From positions 40,558 through 104,557 of the forward strand of contig CABFPE010000720.1 of the NCBI GenBank assembly GCA_900660155.1: DNA of 64,000 bases, written 5' to 3'. Source of the DNA: Hofstenia miamia (taxonomy: Eukaryota; Xenacoelomorpha; Acoela; Hofsteniidae). The notes under the pieces are model-generated. The model ran no database searches, was not told where the DNA came from, and saw nothing but the letters and a program-made list of their open reading frames with translations. Shown here piece after piece: positions 57,853-64,000 of the stretch (position 1 is its first letter; each line of letters opens with the position of its first letter). A program made the translations under genes and the position numbers.

Positions 57853-58320
57853 GTAAGTTGTATCTTGTGAATCAATTGTTAAATTACATTAAAATGTGGT
57901 TTTGTGACAGGTTGTAACGAAATTTATTTAATTGTGAATACTTTGCTTTGCCGGCGCATTGTTTAATGTAATTGCACATCATGCTTCTTTTCAATTACTT
58001 CTACATAACTTTCTTATGATTTTTATCTGTATATATCGCTCTCTTTCAATGATCAAGTTGTACAATCCTCGCAATGCTTCTGAGATGGTGTAAAGGCAAT
58101 TTATTTGTTTCATAAACTGTTTTTGTATCTTTGACAACTATTTGATTCTAAGCTTTTCTTTACACAGCTTCATTTCACATTTAATATTTTTATCGAATAT
58201 ACTTATAGTTAATAGCCAGCTCCTCCCTTGCATTTAGCCCAATATTTCTGTCAGTAGATACTTTTGCTTGTTATTGAGAATAATATACAATACTTATCGT
58301 GTTAAATTTCTTATGTTTAG

Positions 58321-58566
58321 ATTCTTTGCATGGATGAAGCTACAGCCAATATTGATCAACATACCGATAAGTTGATCCAAAATACCATTCGAGAAGAGTT
58401 TTCGCATTGCACTGTTATAACAGTCGCGCATCGTCTCTCCACAGTTATGGACTATGATGATGTGATCGTATTGGAAAAAGGGTCTATCGTTGAAAAAGGA
58501 AATCCAAAGATTCTTTCACAAAGCCATGATTCCAAATTCTACAGCTACTTAACTTGTGGGCTGTAG
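58321..58566 (+). CDS. ABCC-type ABC transporter, terminal exon h (Walker B, H-loop, stop)
   Basis: Acceptor ttatgtttag|ATT, phase 0. It encodes [20 protein letters not shown] with Walker B and the catalytic glutamate, then [20 protein letters not shown] with the H-loop histidine, and GSIVEKGNP. It ends at TAG (58564-58566) after YSYLTCGL. The C-terminus is close in length to family members, so this is the real end of the gene. Confidence 0.93.
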   Translation: MLCMDEATANIDQHTDKLIQNTIREEFSHCTVITVAHRLSTVMDYDDVIVLEKGSIVEKGNPKILSQSHDSKFYSYLTCGL

Positions 58567-58651
58567 AATTTATTAATTCTTGAAAAATAGTTCAAGTTTT
58601 ATTTTTTACAAATAATCACTACAAAATGTAATTTATATAATAGAACACGTT

Positions 58652-58657
58652 AATAAA
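58652..58657 (+). promoter_or_regulatory. Probable polyadenylation signal of the ABC transporter
   Basis: AATAAA 86 bases after the stop codon, in an A/T-rich 3' UTR context. Confidence 0.55.
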
Positions 58658-58844
58658 CAATAGTATAATTTTGCAATTGTGTAGACTAATACATTTATAA
58701 TAGCTTTATTTCCTGCAGATGAAATTATAAAATTTTCATTTAAAAAGGAAAGGTGAAATCTTCGTAGAATAGTATTGCGATTGATTAGCAGAAAAAATTG
58801 GAAATGGTTTATGTTAAAATGACCTAATAGTGTTGTCATAAGCA

Positions 58845-59039
58845 TTACATTAAATTAGACAAATGTCTATTAGCTATAAATGATAAAGCCCCTTTGCCAT
58901 TGGAAAATTTATCGTTATTAATATTTACTGGGTTTTCTTTATCATTGAGTATATTATCTTTGTCACTAGTGATAGAATCTGCTACTTCACTCTCACTACT
59001 GCTGGTGAGGATATCAACCAATAATCCAGTTATAGCTCT
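58845..59039 (-). CDS. Possible terminal exon of a convergent gene
   Basis: On the minus strand, 64 sense codons end at a stop (58845-58847). The frame starts directly after a ...gcttctag acceptor-like sequence whose own TAG closes the frame upstream. The peptide is acidic and serine-rich (DILTSSSESEVADSITSDKD, then NILNDKENPVNINNDKF), like a disordered C-terminal tail, and composition is unlike surrounding non-coding DNA. I see no clear upstream exon. It may be chance. Confidence 0.25.
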   Translation of the reverse strand, partial: RAITGLLVDILTSSSESEVADSITSDKDNILNDKENPVNINNDKFSNGKGALSFIANRHLSNLM

Positions 59040-60910
59040 CTAGAAGCTTAATAATGTAAATGCATGCTGAGGTATTCAAAATACCCATGCTGAAAATTTT
59101 TCGTAATCGAATTCAAAACGTATGCCGAAAATTCTTAATTTGATAAATAAATTTTTTATATCAGCTATTTTTCTCTAAGGATGTTGTAAGTTCGTATTCA
59201 ATCAATAGCCCATAGTATTTTATTTCTTAAGTTACGTATAGCATAAATAGAAATAATGCATTTTCTAATTTGATAATAATCTTGAGAATATAAAACTATG
59301 ACCAGAGTAATTGTAGATTTTGAACTTTTAGACTTTGGGTTTCCCAAATTCTGTTGCAGGAATTATTGACAATATGGGTTTTCTGCAAATCATGGTGTTT
59401 TTGTGAAGGGTGAGACTGATGCATTTTACCTTCACAGGAATTCCAGCCGATAAATCAATGCCATTTAATCTGAATCGTCTTCTCAAATTTATGCAATATT
59501 TGAACAACTACCACAAGTAACAATGTTTTAGTCAGAGAGATTTCTACACTCGCGTTTAAATTGAAGTTGACTGTGAGTATGTAATTAATGACTATGAACA
59601 GACTAACAGGTACTATAAAATTACAGAATTTTGAAAACAGTATCATAACAAAATTGACATTCTTTGCAGAATTATACTGCTTGTTTTGGCAAGTGGCTTG
59701 ATTTATTTTTCTACTTTTAATAAAGATTTAAATTTAAAAAAAGAAACGCATCATTTATTTAACATGTTTCAGCACGCCATTGTCAAGAACTTTCCCACTA
59801 TAAAGTTCACAAAATATTTATCAAATTAAATTTTTTATATTTTCGGTAAATTTAGTTTGTATTTATATTCATTTTTTGTTTAAGTTTGGTCTCTTTAAAT
59901 CTGTATAAATTGATTCCATGATGCTTAGTTGAAATGCCGCAAATAATTCTGCAGGTGAAGTGAATTTTATGACAGTTTGTAAATTTAGTCAGTTTGATGT
60001 GTTTCATTCTGAAATAAAGATAATTTCTAATTTCAAAATTATCAATTGCCTTGGATAAAATTTTATATGTAAATTTCATATCACAGTTTTTTACGTGAAT
60101 GAAGATGGTCGATTGATTTCGCGGCATGCATCAATGGCAGTGACCGTTGGTGGTTTAAAAACTCTCTTTATCCTTATTATTTCATGAGTAAAAAGCGCTT
60201 AGAAGTTCTCAAGAAACCATGAATTTAGACAGTTTAGGTTTACACAACTGAAATTTTAAAATGGCGCAAGCCGCTAGTATTGAACAGAGAAACAAATTTA
60301 GTTAATTGCTAATAGATATCGAAAAATTATTTTAACAAATATATGTATTTGCAATCCAGCTTTTTCTATGCTCTTATAAACTTTTAGCAATTTATACCCT
60401 GCGCACTTTTAATAAAATCTTGCTGATAACTTTTAATTTGATGAGTTTTATGTCAAAACGGCATTTTCATTCTCTGTATTTCATGTATACGCAATTACGT
60501 TTTGAATAATTGATACCAGCCGCCAACGCGCCCGCCCGCAGTGAGCAGGAGATCTCTTTTTATTTTTTAAGATTCTCCACATCTCTGCTTTCAATATAAA
60601 ATATCGGATTTTTTCTCTTTCGAATAAATTTTGCGAAAGATCTCATTTTGACAATATGTTTTCAAATCCAACGAAATGGGACACTTGTAATATTAACCTT
60701 ACAATAAGAACCTAAATTAAATTAATATTACAATGATTTACAAAAAAATATAACATATATATATTAAAAGGTACGTGTATTTTAATTTGTGACATATTGA
60801 AGTAAAACTTCTTCAGCATAAAAGAATAACAGGTTTATTGAGCGTCATGTAGAAAAAGCTATGAAGAGAGTAGACAGGATGCCCCTATAAGATTTTGTCA
60901 AACTGTTTTA
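59040..60910. other. Intergenic sequence, nothing certain
   Basis: AT-rich. Minus-strand frames at 59455-59646 (strongly hydrophobic) and 59852-60127 (basic) look mildly coding but show no domain that I can defend. A short GC-rich patch lies at about 60520-60545. Confidence 0.4.
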
Positions 60911-61880
60911 TTAAATCAACTGTGCCAACGACACAAGCACTATTTGCCATTTAATTGCAACACTGATTCTTTGCATAAGGAATTCCTGAGAATAGGTCTG
61001 ATTGGTGCACGCACGGATACGAGCTGCAAGTGTTTGGAGAAATTCAAAAGATTCAGATCCACAATTGCCTTGAACTTCAAAGGCTATAGGTTGAAAGTCA
61101 TAGCCAGCATCAATTAGTTGTCGGTATTTATTTATCTTTGTTCGCTCAGCATCTTCTGCAGCCCTAAAGGGAGCATAATTGTTGACTCTACTTGAAGCCA
61201 GAGCATCAATTGTAGTCACATCCTAAAGAACTCGACCTCGCTTCCATAGAACCAAAGTCATTCCGTCAGGACGTTTGCCGTCTAAATGTGACAAACCAGG
61301 TGGTTTTAATATAGAGGGCACATCGACAGAATTGAGACCTCGCTTAATAATGTCATTAAGTGTGTCGTGGTGAGGGATGCGACCATCATTTCCACGAAAG
61401 GCCATGCCTCCTATCAGAATCAACCAATGAGCCACAAATACGCCACAAAATAAGTGTGAGGCTCACAAACTTTGTTGCCAAGTCTCTGTGCAACAGCAAC
61501 CCTGAGGCTTAGATTAGTCAAGACCTAGATTCATTTAACCATCCGCATGCCATTTTTCCTTGATATGCTGAAAGGCGGTTATTCTCTTGAACTTCAAAAG
61601 TTTCACTGAGATGACGAAGCTCTGCAGCATAAACAACCTTAATCCAGCCGGATAATAAACCGAACTTTGACTCCCAAATTCTAAGAGCTGCCTCATCTGG
61701 ACTATTCAACAGAAGGGATTCTAATCTGTCTTTACTTATCGAATTTTTTGCTTCTTGATCTTGATTTGAACCAAATATAATAGAAATGCGATGGTTGGCT
61801 TTGATCGATTGTTCCTTATTCTGGTTTTGAATGTTTTCTATGAAATAGTGTTTATCATAATTAACAACATCTGCAAGCAA
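60911..61880 (-). mobile_element. Non-LTR retrotransposon C-terminal region with nuclease-like motif
   Basis: On the minus strand, three collinear frames cover one protein. The first (61518-61880) contains DEAALRIWESKFGLLSGWIK and ELRHLSETFEVQENNRLSAY. The second (61223-61435) contains HHDTLNDIIKRGL and LSHLDGKRPDGMTLVLWKRG. The third (60911-61219) contains FQPIAFEVQGNCGSESFEFL and QEFLMQRISVAIKWQ. The 'RH..LND.I.R......EP.GL...DGKRPDG.TL.PW..G' region is known from many invertebrate retroelement proteins. Its GKRPDG motif fits a PD-(D/E)XK-type nuclease core. Stops between the frames show decay. Confidence 0.65.
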
Positions 61881-61994
61881 GGAACATACGAGGCTGTTAG
61901 AGGCAAACTATGAGGAAAGAAATGCCGTGGGTGCTATGAGAGTAGTGCAAAGCAACCCTATAAGACCAATCTCTTTCAGTTGACAGAATGAATG
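61881..61994. other. No feature
   Basis: Short non-coding stretch between the retroelement fragment and the 137-bp duplication. Confidence 0.5.
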
Positions 61995-62268
61995 CAGGAT
62001 CATATTTTCCAATGAATTTGCAATTAAATTTTTTCAGTGGCTTCATATTCCATGTTGTAAAACAAAATTGCTATTTCAGAACGTTTGACACAGTACTCTC
62101 TGTGGTGTAATTGGCTCTCAAATTTGTTTTACAGGATCATATTTTCCAATGAATTTGCAATTAAATTTTTTCAGTGGCTTCATATTCCATGTTGTAAAAC
62201 AAAATTGCTATTTCAGAACGTTTGACACAGTACTCTCTGTGGTGTAATTGGCTCTCAAATTTGTTTTA
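61995..62268. repeat. Tandem duplication, 137-bp unit, two copies
   Basis: Copies start caggatcatattttccaatg at 61995 and 62132 and appear identical. A third caggaacat at 62269 starts the unique flank. Confidence 0.93.
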
Positions 62269-62659
62269 CAGGAACATAAACAACAATCATTTGCTGAGCA
62301 TTCCAAACAATTAAATTAATCTTAATAAACAAAATTAGCTACTATTTTATATTTATTAAGCTGCTCCAAAGTATTTGCATTAATTTAATTATTTTATGTA
62401 GGACGTAATACAATTTGTTAGTATATGTATGAATTCATAATTATCTTATTTTCAGCATTGTACATCAAATGTTTCACTTAAAATTAATAAATAAAACTTC
62501 AAATATTTGTCCTTTTTTACCCTCAGAAGTATCAATTCCACTGACATGAGATTATTGTTTTCTAACTTTAGAAGTTATTCGACTAACGCGTACTCTTTGA
62601 AACATAATGTATGCAATTTTTACAAAACGTTATTCTACATGTGAATTTTTGAAAATAGT
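62269..62659. other. No gene seen
   Basis: AT-rich intergenic sequence. Confidence 0.5.
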
Positions 62660-63085
62660 AATGATTTTAAAAAAAATTTAAACGCGCATAGCTCAAAAAA
62701 TTATTAACACTATGCTCAATTTGAAAGCATCACTCTAAATATGAGACCTGGCTCTATCTAATCAAGGCGTGCCATTGTGGGAACACTCCGGTAGCTGGGA
62801 ACTTTGGATCTTCAACCCATAACTTTGCGCACTGCACCCTTCAATAGGTTGGTATATCCTTGAACTTGTCAAGAAACACAAAAATTTCTTTGTTGCTTCC
62901 ATGGGCTCAAAACTATAAGTACATAACTAGCATTCCTTAGTTTCCAAGAAGAGTTGTGTTCACGCTGAAGATCCATCACAAGCTAAGTGTTCTCTAGTAG
63001 AAAACAAACAGTGCTGCCCTGTGTGTCTCACTTTGTATTATCTATCTCAATAAAGTTTATTATCTACATATAAATAATAAACAAT
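62660..63085 (+). repeat. Dispersed LTR-like repeat, copy 2
   Basis: Bases 62660-62935 match 46676-46945 in order and orientation. After the shared part comes TATAAGTA (about 62922) and, 115 bases further, CAATAAAG (about 63048). That is the spacing of a promoter and polyadenylation signal in an LTR. No retroelement coding region adjoins, so a solo LTR is possible. Confidence 0.5.
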
Positions 63086-63501
63086 ATAAATAGCATGTAG
63101 TTACCATGCATTCGTGCAGGCCAACAGGCATGATTTAACCACAGTGTAATGTTTTATGTGCATTTGTACGAATGAATTAAACTGAGTAAGTTTTTTATTA
63201 ACTAAATCTACACCTAGTTATAACCAAATGAGAGGCCAACCAAAAGTCATATTTTTTTCTGTTGGTCTATTTTGCAGGCTGTTTAAAATTAGATGGTTTT
63301 CAGAGTTGAGAATCTAGAAATGGAACATAATCACTTGAAGAAGAAGAAGAAGAAAAATCTATATTCAGAAATTGTTTTAACAATAAATAGAAATACTGAA
63401 AACAAATTCTGAAAGCGTCAAGAAAGTAATAAAAAACTAAACATAAAAGAAAACAACGAATATTTACAAATAAAAGTGGTTAACTTGGGCTATGGCGATT
63501 G
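63086..63501. other. No gene seen
   Basis: AT-rich, with a short GAA repeat near 63340-63353. Confidence 0.5.
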
Positions 63502-63942
63502 CTAGTTTGTATTAATAGAGTAATCAGGATTATAAAATTTATAACCTCGCCATTTCAGTTTTTTTATATTATAAGTGCAAAAATATTTTTTAATATTCAT
63601 TTTAAAGTTTTTTAATCTACTTATTTGTTTAATATATTTTGGTAATTCATTCCACATATTTATAGCTGTGTTTAGAAATGAATTTTTCATTATTCGTTTC
63701 TTATACCTAATAGGTTGAATTATGTGTGTTCTTTTATTTTGTTTATTGACTAATTTTGCAGCAAGAAAGTCATTTTTGTAGTATGGGAAAGTATTGTTAA
63801 CTATTTTGAAGAACGTCGTTAAGACATTTATATGGATGTAACATTGCGGATGTAAAAATAATTTTGAAATTTTTCTATATTCATTATTCTTATTAAAGCT
63901 ATGATTATTTACTGCTACTTTAATAGCCCAATTTAGTTGCAC
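63502..63942 (-). mobile_element. LINE C-terminal region, 3' end of a CR1/jockey-like element
   Basis: A 146-aa open minus-strand frame: WAIKVAVNNHSFNKNNEYRK, KLFLHPQCYIHINVLTTFFK, RTHIIQPIRYKKRIMKNSFL, then NTAINMWNELPKYIKQISRL and NFKMNIKKYF. The 'F....A...WN.LP..I.....L..FK..LK' ending is the conserved C-terminus of non-LTR RT proteins. The frame is undamaged here and continues beyond the window. Confidence 0.75.
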
Positions 63943-64000
63943 TTGGAATTTCCTGAGAAATTTTTGGTTTATATCTGTGTAGAGTATATTGGTATAGTTA

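Noticed and set aside
59340-59646. Weak resemblance of minus-strand fragments (hydrophobic segment followed by a stretch ending PATEFG) to the helix-4 region of P-type ATPases
   Set aside because: No DKTG phosphorylation motif, frames do not join, and the similarity is too low to claim a gene.

Overview
The window is nuclear DNA of an AT-rich, repeat-laden invertebrate animal. Its genes have GT-AG introns, up to 41 kb long, and AATAAA polyadenylation signals. Transposons of almost every class are present: hAT, Tc1/mariner, piggyBac-like, Ty3/gypsy and several non-LTR clades. There are no bacterial operons, rRNA, tRNA or CRISPR arrays that I could see. I cannot name the species or phylum. Two 1000-N scaffold gaps (8102-9101, 23914-24913) and a lone N at 49133 mark a draft assembly.

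The backbone is one plus-strand host gene: the C-terminal half of an ABCC (MRP4-like) ABC transporter. Eight exons can be assembled with compatible phases: 920-1097, 10544-10759, 12178-12481, 13521-13681, 15567-15820, 57280-57420, 57750-57852 and 58321-58566. They encode the second membrane domain and a complete second nucleotide-binding domain (Walker A, Q-loop, signature, Walker B, H-loop). The N-terminal half lies upstream of the window.

The intron at 15821-57279 is about 41.5 kb and splits the second ATPase domain between Walker A and the Q-loop. Inside it are three apparently intronless host-type loci. They are a secreted M3-family metallopeptidase with a single in-frame TGA (39460-41316, plus), an intact MFS transporter resembling MFSD8/CLN7 (44920-46407, plus), and a broken cysteine-containing gene (37197-37827, minus). 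The rest of the intron is transposon debris.

Transposon layout: 2517-6150 is a hAT remnant (minus) whose end is amplified as four 272-bp copies. It is split by a hAT-type non-autonomous element that itself carries another. 9133-12110 holds LINE pieces. 13829-15032 is a seven-copy 172-bp array. 16935-19480 is a zinc-finger/RT/nuclease non-LTR element and 19960-21850 another LINE. 25059-35400 is a decayed Ty3/gypsy element split by a LINE with a perfect 12-bp target duplication, an unidentified 1.2-kb insert and a TA-flanked MITE. 47937-50329 is a LINE fragment duplicated around an N. 50340-52300 is a LINE (minus). 53566-54439 is an internally deleted mariner-like element. 54600-56565 holds two hAT remnants and 56580-56774 a piggyBac-like MITE.

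Downstream of the ABC gene (58567-64000) are a possible terminal exon of a convergent gene, two more non-LTR fragments on the minus strand, a 137-bp duplication and an LTR-like repeat that also occurs at 46676-46945.
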